NCBI RefSeq assembly: GCF_900110275.1 | Contig: NZ_FODC01000001.1 | Location: 1,217,198-1,281,197, forward strand | DNA length: 64,000 nt | Source: Duganella sp. CF517 | GTDB lineage: Bacteria > Pseudomonadota > Gammaproteobacteria > Burkholderiales > Burkholderiaceae_D | Direction: 5' to 3' | Shown: positions 20,002 through 29,751 of the stretch, in pieces | How the letters are laid out: the number at the start of each line of letters is the position of its first letter | How positions within the stretch are numbered: position 1 is the stretch's first letter | Made by a program: the position numbers and the translations under genes | The notes under the pieces: model-generated | Seen by the model: the letters and a program-made list of their open reading frames with translations, nothing else | What the model was told of the DNA's origin: nothing | Databases searched by the model: none

Positions 20002-21066
20002 TTACTTGATATTCACGCGGGAGATCGTGCCGCCGGCGACCGGTGGCAGCGCCAATGGCGCGCCGCCCAGGGTCGCTTTCACGCCATCCGGTTTGCCGAC
20101 GATCAGCAGCGCCGGGTCCTTGATGTCGAAGGTCTCGGTGCTGCCCGCCTTGACCAGGCGCGAAATCAGCGGCTTGGTGCCGGGACGGCGGATCTCCACC
20201 CACGAATCGCTGGTCACTTCCAGCACCAGCTGGGTGCCGCTGGCCGCTGCCGGCGCGGCGGCCGGCGGCAGCACCTGCGCGGCCGGCGCGCTGGTGGTGG
20301 CCGGCGCGGTGGTGGTCGTCGCGGCGGCCGGCGCGGTGGTGGTCGTCGCGGCAGCCGCGGCGGCGGTGCCTGCCGGGGCGCTGGCGGCGTCGGCCGGGTT
20401 GGTCGACGTGCCTGGCGGCGGCACCGAAATCAGCGGCACGTTCGGCGACTGCAGCGGCGCCGTTTCCTGGCCCGGCTTGACCAAGGTGGTCTCCAGCGGC
20501 ATGGTCGCATCGATCGGCTTGGGCAGCTCGGTCACGGCGCTGGCGCTGGAGGCGGCATCGCCGCCGGCGCGCTCGAACATCGAGGTCGAGATCAACCCGC
20601 TCTGGTAGGCGTACACGCCGCCGCCGATCAGCGCGGCGGCCACCACGACGGCGCCCACGATCCAGCCGCCGCGGCCGGACGAACGGTCCGTCATCAGCGG
20701 GAAGCGCGACTCCGAAAACTCGGCGGCGCGCTGCGTGCGCGGCGGCGCGGCCTCGGGGCTGGTCGGCGAGATCACCGCGATCATCGCCACCAGCGGCGTC
20801 GGGTCCAGCTTGACGACCTTGGCGTAGGCGCGCACGAAGCCGCGCACCACCGCCATGTTAGGCAAGGAGGCGTAATCGCCCGCTTCGAGCGCGACGACCT
20901 GGCGCGGCGCCAGCTTGAGCTGGTCCGCGATCTGTTCCACCGACATGCCCATCGCTTCGCGCTGGGCGGCCAGTTGTGCTCCGGGCGTGGCCAGGCTGGT
21001 GCCGCCCTGGTCTCTTTTCGGCGCTTCTGCCCACTCTGAATTCATTGGTATCCCTGTCTCACTCAT
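20002..21066 (-). CDS. rodZ: RodZ-type cytoskeletal/helix-turn-helix membrane protein
   Basis: A 354-residue bitopic protein linking MreB filaments to the cell wall machinery. The N-terminal HTH (QLAAQREAMGMSVEQIADQL, then VVALEAGDYASLPNMAVVRG) is cytoplasmic. A membrane helix follows (WIVGAVVVAAALIGGGVYAY), then a long Ala/Thr/Pro linker containing a 27-bp tandem repeat, and a periplasmic DUF4115 domain (LVLEVTSDSWVEIRRPGTK). The start at 21066 (MSETGIPMNSEW) overlaps the pilF stop and is preferred over a longer upstream extension; ATG at 21045 is an alternative. Confidence 0.9.
   Translation of the reverse strand: MSETGIPMNSEWAEAPKRDQGGTSLATPGAQLAAQREAMGMSVEQIADQLKLAPRQVVALEAGDYASLPNMAVVRGFVRAYAKVVKLDPTPLVAMIAVISPTSPEAAPPRTQRAAEFSESRFPLMTDRSSGRGGWIVGAVVVAAALIGGGVYAYQSGLISTSMFERAGGDAASSASAVTELPKPIDATMPLETTLVKPGQETAPLQSPNVPLISVPPPGTSTNPADAASAPAGTAAAAAATTTTAPAAATTTTAPATTSAPAAQVLPPAAAPAAASGTQLVLEVTSDSWVEIRRPGTKPLISRLVKAGSTETFDIKDPALLIVGKPDGVKATLGGAPLALPPVAGGTISRVNIK
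20301..20354 (-). repeat. 27-bp tandem repeat inside rodZ
   Basis: Two adjacent 27-bp copies (20301-20327 and 20328-20354) are identical at 26 of 27 positions and encode Thr4-Ala-Pro-Ala3 units in the periplasmic linker. A truncated copy lies just to the left. As the unit is a multiple of three, copy-number change would alter linker length without a frameshift. Confidence 0.85.
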
Positions 21067-21886
21067 CAAACGCCCCACGTTGATAAGCAGCATATTCGGT
21101 CGAGCCGGGGTGGAGGCGGCGCAGTTGCGTCGCCCAGCCATCTTCAGCCCCCTTGTCGCCCACCTTATGCTGCACCTTAATCCCGAGCCACAGCACATCG
21201 GCCGTCAGGCTCTCCATCTTTGCCACCTTGTTCAGACGGGTTATGAAGAAATTGGCGCGCACATAATCGCGCTTTTCAAAATATACCCGCGCCAGATTGG
21301 CGTTGGTGGCCGGCAGGTCGGGCGTCCACTGCAAGGCTTGCAGCAGATAACGCTCCGCGCTGGCGTAATCCCTGGACTTCAGCGCGCAGGCGCCGGCGTT
21401 GTTCGCGGCCGACGCCGGCGAACGATAGCCGCGGTTGCCCAATGCCGCCTCGAACAGCGGCATCGCTTCCGCCACCCGGCCGTTCTGGCACAGGAAGGAA
21501 CCATAATTGTTGGCCAGATCCGGATTGGCCGGCGCCAGTTTGCGCGCGCGGACAAAGTTGTCCTCGGCCAGGCCGCTCTCGCCCATCGCCTGGTAAATCA
21601 GGCCGCGCATGCCGTAGGCGTCGGCGTGCTGCGGATCGGCCAGCAGTGCCATCTTGACCTCGTCGAGCGCGAACGGGTACTGGCCCTGCTCGTAATAACC
21701 GACCGCCAGCTGCATGCGGATCTCGACCTTGCGCTGGGCGCTGGTCTGGTCCGACGCGGTGGTCAATTCGGTCTGGCCGCTGTTGCCGCGTTCCGGCCCC
21801 GAGGCGCAACCGGCCAACGTCCCCGCCAGCGCCGGGATCAACCCGAGCGCGACAAGCCGCCGGCTACGCTGCGCCAGGAGCGTCAT
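21059..21886 (-). CDS. pilF: Type IV pilus biogenesis/stability lipoprotein PilF (PilW)
   Basis: A 275-residue outer-membrane lipoprotein needed for PilQ secretin multimerisation. The signal peptide ends in LAGC with Cys27 lipidated. Six tetratricopeptide-like repeats follow (LAVGYYEQGQYPFALDEVKM, YGMRGLIYQAMGESGLAEDN, LANNYGSFLCQNGRVAEAMP, ANLARVYFEKRDYVRANFFI). It is placed between rlmN and rodZ with overlaps at both ends, as in Neisseria and Pseudomonas relatives. Confidence 0.93.
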   Translation of the reverse strand: MTLLAQRSRRLVALGLIPALAGTLAGCASGPERGNSGQTELTTASDQTSAQRKVEIRMQLAVGYYEQGQYPFALDEVKMALLADPQHADAYGMRGLIYQAMGESGLAEDNFVRARKLAPANPDLANNYGSFLCQNGRVAEAMPLFEAALGNRGYRSPASAANNAGACALKSRDYASAERYLLQALQWTPDLPATNANLARVYFEKRDYVRANFFITRLNKVAKMESLTADVLWLGIKVQHKVGDKGAEDGWATQLRRLHPGSTEYAAYQRGAFDE

Positions 21887-23058
21887 CAGGAAGCGATCTC
21901 CACGATCTTGCCGAAATTGGCGCCGAACTTTTGCTGGTACTCGGCCATCTTTTCCATCCGCTGCGCGACCTTGGTGCGGTCCTGGACCTCGCCGGCCAAC
22001 TGGCCGCAGGCGGCGTCGATATCGTCGCCGCGGGTCTTGCGGATGGTGGTGACGATGCCGGCGTCGACCAGGATCTGGGCGAAGGCCTTGATGCGCGGAT
22101 TCTTCGAGCGCAGCAGGCCGGACTCCGGGAACGGATTGAACGGAATCAGGTTGAATTTGCAGTTGACGCCGAACTGGCGGTCCTGCACCAGCGCGATCAG
22201 TTCGCGGGCGTTCTCGTCGGAGTCGTTGACGCCGTCGAGCATGCAGTATTCGAAGGTGATGAAGTCGCGCGGGGCGAACTCCAGATAGCGCTTGCAGGCG
22301 GCCATCAGCTCCTTGAGCGGATACTTTTTGTTGAGCGGAATCAGGCTGCTGCGCAGCTCGTCGTTGGACGCGTGCAGCGACACGGCCAGCGCCACCGGCA
22401 CTTCCTGCGACAGCTTGTCCATCATCGGCACCACGCCGGAGGTCGACAGGGTCACGCGGCGGCGCGACAGGCCGTAGGCGTTATCGTCGAGCATCAGCTT
22501 GAGGGCGGTGGCGGTCGGCTCGAAGTTCAGCAGCGGCTCGCCCATGCCCATCATGACGACGTTGGTGATCTGGCGCTCGCCCTTCGGGCCCGGCTCGATA
22601 CCCTTGGTGCGGCGCAGTTCGAACTCGGCCATCCACAGCTGGCCGATGATCTCGCCAACGCTCAGGTTGCGCGAAAAGCCCTGCTTGCCGGTCGAGCAGA
22701 AGCGGCAGTTGACGGCGCAGCCGGCCTGGGTCGAGATGCACAGCGTGCCGCGGTTTTCTTCCGGGATGAACACGGTTTCGACGGCGTTGCCGTTGCCGAC
22801 GTCGACCAGCCATTTGCGCGTGCCGTCGGTGGACGTGTGGTCGCTGATGATGGCCGGCGCGGCGACATGGGCGCGGGTTTTCAGTTTGTCGCGCAGCGAC
22901 TTGGCCAGATCGGTCATGGCGTCGAAGTCCGACGCGCCGAATTGATGGATCCAGCGTTGCAGTTGCTTGGCGCGGAACGGCTTCTCCCCCAACTCGGCGC
23001 AATAAGCGATGAGCTGCGCGGGATCGAAGTCCAGCAAGTTGGTCAGAGGTGCGTTCAT
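21886..23058 (-). CDS. rlmN: Dual-specificity RNA methyltransferase RlmN
   Basis: A 390-residue radical SAM enzyme that methylates C2 of A2503 in 23S rRNA and A37 in some tRNAs. The radical SAM cluster motif is CAVNCRFC, followed by [10 protein letters not shown] and the SAM-binding [15 protein letters not shown]. The C-terminal resolving cysteine sits in [16 protein letters not shown]. The start at 23058 ([12 protein letters not shown]) matches the family; the 20 codons before it do not look like protein. The stop abuts pilF. Confidence 0.96.
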   Translation of the reverse strand: MNAPLTNLLDFDPAQLIAYCAELGEKPFRAKQLQRWIHQFGASDFDAMTDLAKSLRDKLKTRAHVAAPAIISDHTSTDGTRKWLVDVGNGNAVETVFIPEENRGTLCISTQAGCAVNCRFCSTGKQGFSRNLSVGEIIGQLWMAEFELRRTKGIEPGPKGERQITNVVMMGMGEPLLNFEPTATALKLMLDDNAYGLSRRRVTLSTSGVVPMMDKLSQEVPVALAVSLHASNDELRSSLIPLNKKYPLKELMAACKRYLEFAPRDFITFEYCMLDGVNDSDENARELIALVQDRQFGVNCKFNLIPFNPFPESGLLRSKNPRIKAFAQILVDAGIVTTIRKTRGDDIDAACGQLAGEVQDRTKVAQRMEKMAEYQQKFGANFGKIVEIAS

Positions 23059-23139
23059 AGTCGTTTTCAAAACAGTTCTAAAAAAATTCCGTTTCCGCGC
23101 GAGGCGGAAACGGGGCACTACAGGATTACCGACCGCGAA

Positions 23140-23547
23140 TTACTTGCCGAAGAAGTAAGCGATTTCAACGGCGGCGGCTTCGACAGCGTCGGAACCGTGA
23201 ACGGCGTTGGCGTCGATCGAGTCGGCGAAGTCGGCACGGATGGTGCCTTTTTCAGCCTTCTTAGGATCGGTGGCGCCCATCAGTTCGCGGTTTTTCAGGA
23301 CGGCGTTTTCGCCTTCCAGTGCCTGGATCATGACTGGGCCCGAGACCATGAAGTCGACCAGGTCTTTGAAGAAGCCGCGCTCTTTGTGCGCGGCGTAGAA
23401 ACCTTCAGCCTCTTCACGCGACAGCTGCTTCATTTGAGCAGCAACGATCTTCAGGCCAGCGCCTTCGAAACGGCTGTAGATTTGGCCGATAACGTTTTTT
23501 GCAACTGCGTCTGGTTTGATGATCGACAGGGTGCGTTCGATTGCCAT
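23140..23547 (-). CDS. ndk: Nucleoside diphosphate kinase
   Basis: A 135-residue hexameric or tetrameric enzyme balancing nucleoside triphosphate pools. The N-terminus [43 protein letters not shown] and the phospho-histidine His117 within AVHGSD are all intact. It is slightly shorter than E. coli Ndk (143) at the C-terminus, which ends YFFGK. First gene of the long ndk-to-bamB cluster, with an AT-rich leader upstream. Confidence 0.97.
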   Translation of the reverse strand: MAIERTLSIIKPDAVAKNVIGQIYSRFEGAGLKIVAAQMKQLSREEAEGFYAAHKERGFFKDLVDFMVSGPVMIQALEGENAVLKNRELMGATDPKKAEKGTIRADFADSIDANAVHGSDAVEAAAVEIAYFFGK

Positions 23548-23757
23548 TTGAAAAACTCCAATAAAAAGAAAGGTTTAAAACAAAATTGATAGCTCAATCA
23601 ACCTTTGATTTTACCATAGAACACCCCATATTCCGAGCAAGGGCACCAGATAAGGATGTAAGCTGGCAGGCGCACGCCCCGTTTCGGGGCGAAAACGCCC
23701 GGTTTTGACGGCGCCATGCGCGTTTAAGCCCGGATTAAGTGCTTTTGGTACATGTTT

Positions 23758-23787
23758 TTGGGTATTTCGGCGCGTACGTGCTATGCT
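23758..23787 (+). promoter_or_regulatory. Candidate sigma-70-type promoter for the Bax1-I gene
   Basis: TTGGGT at 23758-23763, an 18-bp spacer, and an extended -10 TGCTATGCT with TATGCT at 23782-23787, about 40 bp before the ATG. A GGGAGG ribosome-binding site follows. Confidence 0.45.
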
Positions 23788-23827
23788 TTTAACAAGCGGT
23801 AAACCGAATCACTTTGAGGGAGGCACT

Positions 23828-24511
23828 ATGATAAATATGGAAAAAACTTACGATCTGTCGGCTGGCAGTCGCCGTGCCGTACAGCACAACGTGCTGCGCA
23901 ATACGTACTGGCTGCTCGCGTTGTCGATGATACCGACCGTGTTCGGCGCGGCGCTGGGCGTGTCGCTGCACCTGCCGCTGGGCGGCGGCCTGATGGCGCT
24001 GGTGTTCCTGGCCGGCGCGTTCGGCTTCATCTGGGCGATCGAAAAGAACAAGGATTCCGGCGTCGGCGTGGCCCTGCTGCTGGGCTTCACGTTCTTCATG
24101 GGTCTGATGTTGACGCCTTTGCTGTCGCGCATCCTGGGCTTCTCCAACGGCGGCTTCCTGATCATGACGGCCTTCGGCGGCACGGCGTCGGTGTTCGCGG
24201 TGCTGGCATCGATCGCCACGGTCTCCAAGCGCGACTTCTCGGGCATGGCCACGTGGCTGTTCGCCGGCGTCATCGTGCTGATTTTGGCGTCGCTGGCCAA
24301 CATCTTCCTGAACATCCCGGCGCTGGGCATCGTCATCTCGGTGGTGGCGATCGCGATCTTCTCCGCCTACATCCTGTATGACGTGCAGCAGATCGTCAAC
24401 GGCGGCGAGACCAACTACATCAGCGCCACCTTGCGTTTGTACCTCGACGTGTACAACATCTTCACCAGCCTGTTGTCGCTGCTGGGCATCGCCGGCGGTA
24501 GCCGCGATTAA
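23828..24511 (+). CDS. Bax inhibitor-1/YccA family membrane protein
   Basis: A 227-residue inner-membrane protein with seven hydrophobic helices, for example LLALSMIPTVFGAALGVSLH and TWLFAGVIVLILASLANIFL. The C-terminal helices show the family's YDVQQIVNGGETNYISATLR and LYLDVYNIFTSLLSLLGI. YccA-type members modulate FtsH; others act as pH-sensitive calcium leaks. Start at 23828 is set by the GGGAGG ribosome-binding site. The 5' open frame before it has no such signal. It is convergent with rlmD at a shared terminator. Confidence 0.92.
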   Translation: MINMEKTYDLSAGSRRAVQHNVLRNTYWLLALSMIPTVFGAALGVSLHLPLGGGLMALVFLAGAFGFIWAIEKNKDSGVGVALLLGFTFFMGLMLTPLLSRILGFSNGGFLIMTAFGGTASVFAVLASIATVSKRDFSGMATWLFAGVIVLILASLANIFLNIPALGIVISVVAIAIFSAYILYDVQQIVNGGETNYISATLRLYLDVYNIFTSLLSLLGIAGGSRD

Positions 24512-24532
24512 GATCGCAAGTTAGCAGCACGC

Positions 24533-24561
24533 AAAAAAGCCGGCCCAGCGCCGGCTTTTTT
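24533..24561. terminator. Bidirectional terminator between the Bax1-I gene and rlmD
   Basis: GCCGGC (24538-24543) pairs with GCCGGC (24549-24554), flanked by A-run on the left and T-run on the right, so it works for both converging genes. Confidence 0.9.
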
Positions 24562-24582
24562 TATTGGCGCGGCGCCACGCGC

Positions 24583-25920
24583 TTAGCCGAGGTTGAACAC
24601 CGCCATCGACTCCACGTGCGACGTGTGCGGGAACATGTTGACCACGCCGGCCTTGTCGAGCACATAGCCGGCGTTGACCAGGATGCCGGCGTCGCGCGCC
24701 AGGGTCGACGGGCTGCACGACACATAGACGATGCGCTTGGGCAGCAGGTCCGCGCGGGCCTGGCTCAACGCCACCAGCGCCTCGCTCAGCGCCATGGCGC
24801 CGTCGCGCGGCGGGTCGATCAGCATGCGGTCGAACTTGCCGAGCGCGATTAAATCGTCGGCCGTCACCTCGAACAGGTTGCGCGTGTAGAACGTGGTCTT
24901 GTCCGACAGCCCGTTGGCCTTGGCGTTGTCCAGCGCCCGCTCCGACAAGGTGGTGCTGCCCTCGATGCCGACCACCTCGCGCGCCTGCGTCGCCAGCGGC
25001 AGGGTGAAGTTGCCCAGGCCGCAGAACAGGTCGGCGACGCGGTCTTGCGGACGCACTTCCAGCAGGCGCAGCGCCTTGCCCACCAGCACGCGGTTGATGT
25101 AGTGGTTGACCTGCGTGAAATCGACCGGCTTGAACGGCATCTTGATGCCGAATTCCGGCAGCAGGTAATGCAGGTCGTGGTCCAGCGGATAGAACGGCGC
25201 GGCCGTCTCCGGCCCCTTGGTCTGCAACCAGAACTGGATAGCGTGCAGGTCGGCGAAGGCTTTCAACTTGGCTTCGTCGTCGCCGGTCAGCGGCGCCATG
25301 ATGCGCAGCACCAGCGCGGTGACACCCTCGCCGATCGCCACTTCGATCTGCGGCACCTGGTCGTACAGGGACAGCGAGCCGATCAGCGCGCGCAGCGGCA
25401 GCAGCAGGTCGGACACGTGGCGCGGCAGGATCTCGCAGCTGTCGATGTCGGCGACGAACACCGATTTCTTTTCGTGGAAGCCGACCAGCACCGTGCCCTT
25501 CTTGGCCACGTGGCGCACCGACAGCCGGGCGCGGTAGCGGTAGCCCCAGGTCGGCCCGTACATCGGCCGCATCACCGTCAGCGGCCTGACCTTGCCGATG
25601 TGGCGCAGGTTGTCCTCCAGCACGCGCTGCTTGATGGCCACCTGCGCGGTCGGCTCCAGATGCTGCATCGAGCAGCCGCCGCAGTAGTCGAAATGCTTGC
25701 ACTTGGGCGCGACCCGCATCGGCGATTCGCGGTGCAGCGCGGTCATGCGCGCCATTTCCCAATTCTTCTTCTTTTTAAACGTGTAGAAACTGACCTTTTC
25801 GCCCGGCAAAGCGCCCTCGACAAACACCACCTTGCCCTGCGAGCCGTCTTCATTCTGCAAATGGCCGACGCCACGGGCGTCCATGTCGAGCGATTTGATG
25901 TCGAGGATAATATCTTGCAT
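24583..25920 (-). CDS. rlmD: 23S rRNA (uracil-5-)-methyltransferase RlmD
   Basis: A 445-residue SAM-dependent enzyme for m5U1939 in 23S rRNA. The N-terminal TRAM domain is visible (GKVVFVEGALPGEKVSFYTF). The iron-sulfur ligands are in CKHFDYCGGCSMQHL plus DSCEILP. The methyltransferase domain has VADLFCGLGNFTLPLA, MLIDPPRDGA and the catalytic-cysteine motif VYVSCSPSTLARD. The start is placed at 25920 (MQDIILDIKSLDMDARG), since upstream codons do not resemble the family. Confidence 0.95.
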   Translation of the reverse strand: MQDIILDIKSLDMDARGVGHLQNEDGSQGKVVFVEGALPGEKVSFYTFKKKKNWEMARMTALHRESPMRVAPKCKHFDYCGGCSMQHLEPTAQVAIKQRVLEDNLRHIGKVRPLTVMRPMYGPTWGYRYRARLSVRHVAKKGTVLVGFHEKKSVFVADIDSCEILPRHVSDLLLPLRALIGSLSLYDQVPQIEVAIGEGVTALVLRIMAPLTGDDEAKLKAFADLHAIQFWLQTKGPETAAPFYPLDHDLHYLLPEFGIKMPFKPVDFTQVNHYINRVLVGKALRLLEVRPQDRVADLFCGLGNFTLPLATQAREVVGIEGSTTLSERALDNAKANGLSDKTTFYTRNLFEVTADDLIALGKFDRMLIDPPRDGAMALSEALVALSQARADLLPKRIVYVSCSPSTLARDAGILVNAGYVLDKAGVVNMFPHTSHVESMAVFNLG

Positions 25921-26021
25921 AAAATTTAATTTTAGAGAAAGAATGGCCGGCGCCGGTCGCACGAGCGGGCCACGGGCCGCGGTTCGTGCCGGGGCCGATA
26001 TGATAGCAGAATGGGAAGGGG

Positions 26022-27053
26022 CTACAGCAGCGAATCGCGCACCACGCCGCGCGCGGCCATGGCCCGTTTGAGTTTGACCAGCGCTTCCTGCTGGATCTGG
26101 CGCACGCGCTCGCGGGTCACGCCCATCTCCTCGGCCAGGGTTTCCAGGGTGGCGGGATCGTCATTGTCGAGGCCGAAGCGGCGCATGATGACGATGCGCT
26201 GCTTGTCGGGCAGCTTGGTGAGCCAGTCGCGCATCAGCACCGTCATTTCGTGGTGCTCGGCGCGGGCGTCGGGACTGTCCTCGCTGTCGCCGGGCAGCAT
26301 GTCCATCAGCGACGATTGCGGATCGTTGTCGAGCGGGGCGTCGAGCGAGGTGGCGTGCTCGGACAGCGCCAGGATGTCCTGCACCTCCTCCACCGGGCGG
26401 CCGACCAGCTCGGCGATGTCCTCGGCGGTGGCGTCCTTGCCGTTGTGGTGCTGCGCTTCCAGATGGTATTTGCCGCGCAGGATTTGATTCAGTTCGCGCA
26501 CCATGTGCACCGGCAGGCGCACCGTGCGGGCCTGGTTCATGATGGCGCGCTCGATGCTCTGGCGGATCCACCAAGTGGCGTAGGTCGAGAAGCGGAAGCC
26601 GCGCTCGGGCTCGAACTTGTCGATGGCGCGCATCAGGCCGATGTTGCCCTCTTCGATCATGTCGAGCAGCACCACGCCACGGTTGATGTAGTGCTTGGCG
26701 ATGGACACCACCAGGCGCAGGTTGTGCTCGATCATGGTCTGGCGGGCGCTGAAGTCGCCGGCCTTGGCCAGGGTGGCGTAGTGCACCTCCTGCGGCGCCG
26801 TCAACAGCGGCCGGGTGCCGATCTGGTTCAGGTAGTGCTGGGTGGTGTCGGTCGACAGTTCGGCCGCCAGCACCTTTTTCAGTTCGTCGACCTCGAGCAC
26901 CGCCGGCGCCTCGGGCAGGCGCGCGCCGTCGCGCTCGCCGTCCGCCCCCTCCGCACCGTCCATGGCGTCGATGACTTCATCATCGCTGGACTCGTCCTGG
27001 AAATCTTCCGGGGCCGAGTCGTCATCCATTGGGTCGTGCGGCGTAGGTTTCAT
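26022..27053 (-). CDS. rpoS: RNA polymerase sigma factor RpoS
   Basis: A 343-residue stationary-phase sigma factor. An acidic N-terminal segment (residues 1-60) precedes region 1.2 ([20 protein letters not shown]), region 2 ([40 protein letters not shown]), region 3 and region 4 ([40 protein letters not shown]). The nlpD gene lies seven bases upstream. As elsewhere, rpoS transcripts probably begin inside or before nlpD. Confidence 0.97.
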   Translation of the reverse strand: MKPTPHDPMDDDSAPEDFQDESSDDEVIDAMDGAEGADGERDGARLPEAPAVLEVDELKKVLAAELSTDTTQHYLNQIGTRPLLTAPQEVHYATLAKAGDFSARQTMIEHNLRLVVSIAKHYINRGVVLLDMIEEGNIGLMRAIDKFEPERGFRFSTYATWWIRQSIERAIMNQARTVRLPVHMVRELNQILRGKYHLEAQHHNGKDATAEDIAELVGRPVEEVQDILALSEHATSLDAPLDNDPQSSLMDMLPGDSEDSPDARAEHHEMTVLMRDWLTKLPDKQRIVIMRRFGLDNDDPATLETLAEEMGVTRERVRQIQQEALVKLKRAMAARGVVRDSLL

Positions 27054-27060
27054 GGCTCAG

Positions 27061-28032
27061 CTAGCGGTTAGGCAGGAATTTGGACGGGTCCACCGGTTTG
27101 CCCTGCTGCCGTATTTCGAAGTGCAGCTTGACGGAGTCGGCGTCCGAATCGCCCATCTCGGCAATCATTTGTCCCTTGGTCACGGTCTGGCCTTCCTTGA
27201 CCACGATGCTGCGGTTATGGGCGTAGGCCGACAACAAGCTATTACTGTGCTTCACAATAACGAGATTACCATAACCACGGATGCCGCTACCGGCATACAT
27301 GACTTTTCCGGCCCCCGCCGCCACGACGTGCTGGCCAGCTTTGCCGGCGATGTCGACGCCCTTGTTCTTGCCCTCGTCGAAGGTGGCGATGACCTTGCCT
27401 TCGGACGGCCACATCCAGCTCAGTTTCTCGTCGTCGGCGGCGGCCGACCCGGCCGCCGGGGCCGCCGGCGCGGCCGGCGGACGGACCGCCGGCGCCGCGG
27501 CGGCGGCCGGGGCCGGTGCCGGGGACGCCGCGCCGTTGGCGGCGACGTCCTTGCCATTGTCGGCGCGTTGCAGCTCGGCCAGCGCAGCGTCGGTGTACGG
27601 ACGCTTTTCGCCTTTCGGACCGGTCTTCTTGACCACCGGCGCCGGCGGCGGCGTCTTGTCGCTCGGCGGCATGGCCACGGCGGCCGTCTCCACGCCGCTG
27701 CCGTTGCCGGCGGCGTCCGGCGGCAGCACGCGCAGCACCTGGTCGACCTTGATGTCGTTCGGGTTGGCCAGATTGTTCCAGGCCACCAGATCGCGGTAAT
27801 TCTGACCGTATTCGAGCGCGATGCGGATCAAGGTATCGCCCTTTTTGACCGTATACAGGCCGCGCTCGTCGCGCGACACTTGCGCCGTTTCGCTCGGCGT
27901 GGCGGATTTCACTGGCGGGGTCGACACCGGACGGTCGATCACCGGGGCCTGGTTCGGGGTGGTGCCGCAGGCGCTCAGCAAAGCGAGCGCCAGGCTCAGT
28001 ACGAGCACATTACTTTTAGTTGTCATTCTCAT
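27061..28032 (-). CDS. nlpD: NlpD-type LysM/M23 lipoprotein
   Basis: A 323-residue envelope lipoprotein that activates amidases during cell separation. The lipobox is LSAC with Cys22. A LysM domain (YTVKKGDTLIRIALEYGQNY) binds peptidoglycan, then an Ala/Pro-rich linker (about residues 130-195) leads to a C-terminal M23 domain (VDIAGKAGQHVVAAGAGKVM, LHFEIRQQGKPVDPSKFL). The first metal-binding histidine of active M23 enzymes is missing (NKGVDIAG), which fits a regulatory rather than catalytic role. Canonical neighbour of rpoS. Confidence 0.95.
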   Translation of the reverse strand: MRMTTKSNVLVLSLALALLSACGTTPNQAPVIDRPVSTPPVKSATPSETAQVSRDERGLYTVKKGDTLIRIALEYGQNYRDLVAWNNLANPNDIKVDQVLRVLPPDAAGNGSGVETAAVAMPPSDKTPPPAPVVKKTGPKGEKRPYTDAALAELQRADNGKDVAANGAASPAPAPAAAAAPAVRPPAAPAAPAAGSAAADDEKLSWMWPSEGKVIATFDEGKNKGVDIAGKAGQHVVAAGAGKVMYAGSGIRGYGNLVIVKHSNSLLSAYAHNRSIVVKEGQTVTKGQMIAEMGDSDADSVKLHFEIRQQGKPVDPSKFLPNR

Positions 28033-28072
28033 CTTAAATTTCAGTTTGATGCGTAGGCGGACCGGTGAACGA

Positions 28073-28948
28073 TCACACCGTGCCCGGACGCAACGGGACG
28101 AAATGGCAATCTTCCAGCGTTTCGCTGGTCCATTCCTTCTTGCCGATGCGTGTAATCAGTTCCAGACGCTGCGCGCGGGCGCCGACCGGCGCCACCAGCC
28201 GGCCACCGATGGCGAGCTGTTCGAGCAATGCCCGCGGCACCTCCAAACCGGCCGCGGCCAGGATAATGCCATCGAACGGCGCCGCTTGCGGCAGGCCAAG
28301 CATACCATCTCCGTAATGCAACCGTAGATTCGGCACACGCAGAGGCCGCAGGTTGTGCTTTGCGAGCTCATGCAGAGGCTTGATGCGCTCGATAGAATAA
28401 ACCTCTTGCGCCACTCTTGACAACACCGCCGCCTGGTAGCCGCAGCCGGTGCCGATCTCGAGCACCCGCTTGAGCTGGCCGCCGTTGCGCATCACCTCGA
28501 TCATGCGGGCCACGATATATGGCTGGGAAATGGTCTGCTGGTGGCCGATCGGCAGCGAGGCGTCGATATAGGCCTGCGAGGCCAGCGCCTCCTCCATGAA
28601 CATGTGGCGCGGCACGCTTTCCAGCGCGCCGAGCACGACGTTGTCCTTGACGCCCTGCTTGGCCACCCGCTGCACCATGGCGCGGCGCACCGCGTCCGAC
28701 ACGAGCGGGTTCTGGCGCGGCGCCGGCGCCACCGCCGGCTGGGCCCGCTCCATCGCGTAGCTGTGGGCCTTGGACGGCACCGCCACCGGACGCGGCCCCG
28801 GATAACCGTGCTGCGGCGGCACGTGGCGCGCCGCGTTCTGGGTCGCCGTCTGCGGCGTGGCCACCGGCGCGAACAGGGTGGTCTTCTTGGCGCCCTTGTC
28901 CACTACCGACGACAGCGGCAGCGGAAAGGTCCGGGGTTTGTCGCTCAT
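28073..28948 (-). CDS. pcm: Protein-L-isoaspartate O-methyltransferase
   Basis: A 291-residue SAM-dependent repair enzyme that methylates isoaspartyl residues. The catalytic core from about residue 80 shows [54 protein letters not shown] and [20 protein letters not shown]. The N-terminal 75 residues (Pro/Ala/His-rich) extend beyond the roughly 210-residue E. coli enzyme; this longer form is common in Burkholderiales. Its ATG overlaps the surE stop (ATGA). Fourth member of the surE-pcm-nlpD-rpoS block. Confidence 0.95.
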   Translation of the reverse strand: MSDKPRTFPLPLSSVVDKGAKKTTLFAPVATPQTATQNAARHVPPQHGYPGPRPVAVPSKAHSYAMERAQPAVAPAPRQNPLVSDAVRRAMVQRVAKQGVKDNVVLGALESVPRHMFMEEALASQAYIDASLPIGHQQTISQPYIVARMIEVMRNGGQLKRVLEIGTGCGYQAAVLSRVAQEVYSIERIKPLHELAKHNLRPLRVPNLRLHYGDGMLGLPQAAPFDGIILAAAGLEVPRALLEQLAIGGRLVAPVGARAQRLELITRIGKKEWTSETLEDCHFVPLRPGTV

Positions 28949-29682
28949 GCCAGGCCCTTTTCCAGTGCCGCGAGTTGCGTTTTATGGGTCAGATCGACCT
29001 GCAGCGGCGTGATCGACGTGCGGCCGTTGGCGCAGGCAAAAAAGTCGGTGCCCTCGCCGGCGTCCCTGGTCGCGCCGGGCGGACCGATCCAGAAAATTTC
29101 CCGGCCGCGCGGGTCCTGCGAGCGGATCACCGGTTCCGACTGGTGGCGCTTGCCCAGCCGGGTGGCGGCCACCTGGGTCAGCTGCGCATACGGCAGGTTG
29201 GGGATGTTGACGTTGAGAAGGTACGGACGCGGCAGCGCTTCATAATAGCGCTCGACGATGTCGCGCGCGTGACGGGCGGCGTCGTCGATGTGCTCCCAGC
29301 CGAACGCGCCCTGGGAAAAGGCGATGGCGGGAATACCGAACAGGTAGGCCTCGGTGGCGGCCGCCACGGTGCCCGAATACAGCGTGTCGTCGCCCATGTT
29401 GGGGCCGTTGTTGATGCCGGAGACGACCAGGTCGGGCCGGTAGTCGAGCACGCCGGTGAGCGCCACGTGCACGCAATCGGTCGGCGTGCCGTTGACGAAA
29501 TAGAAACCGTTGGCGGCCCGCTGCACCGACAGCGGCCGGTCCAGCGACAGCGAATTGGACGAGCCGGAGCGGTTGCTGTCCGGCGCCACGACGACGATGT
29601 CGGCGATCGGCGCCAGCGCGGCGGCCAGGGCGTTGATGCCCGGCGCAAGGTAACCGTCGTCATTACTGATCAGGATTCTCAT
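28945..29682 (-). CDS. surE: 5'/3'-nucleotidase SurE
   Basis: A 245-residue stationary-phase survival phosphatase acting on nucleoside monophosphates. The metal-binding N-terminus [16 protein letters not shown], the [14 protein letters not shown] loop and the [20 protein letters not shown] motif are intact. Start and length are standard. First gene of the surE-pcm-nlpD-rpoS run, 69 bp after the accessory ATPase-TPR gene. Confidence 0.96.
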   Translation of the reverse strand: MRILISNDDGYLAPGINALAAALAPIADIVVVAPDSNRSGSSNSLSLDRPLSVQRAANGFYFVNGTPTDCVHVALTGVLDYRPDLVVSGINNGPNMGDDTLYSGTVAAATEAYLFGIPAIAFSQGAFGWEHIDDAARHARDIVERYYEALPRPYLLNVNIPNLPYAQLTQVAATRLGKRHQSEPVIRSQDPRGREIFWIGPPGATRDAGEGTDFFACANGRTSITPLQVDLTHKTQLAALEKGLA

Positions 29683-29751
29683 GCAGAGATTTTACCTGAA
29701 GCAACGCCCGGACTGCGCACCCGGACCGGTTCGCAACCAGATAAATTTACG

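Noticed and set aside
21067-21198. Longer rodZ start at 21198
   Set aside because: The added residues lie inside pilF, resemble no RodZ protein, and the ATG at 21066 couples to the pilF stop.
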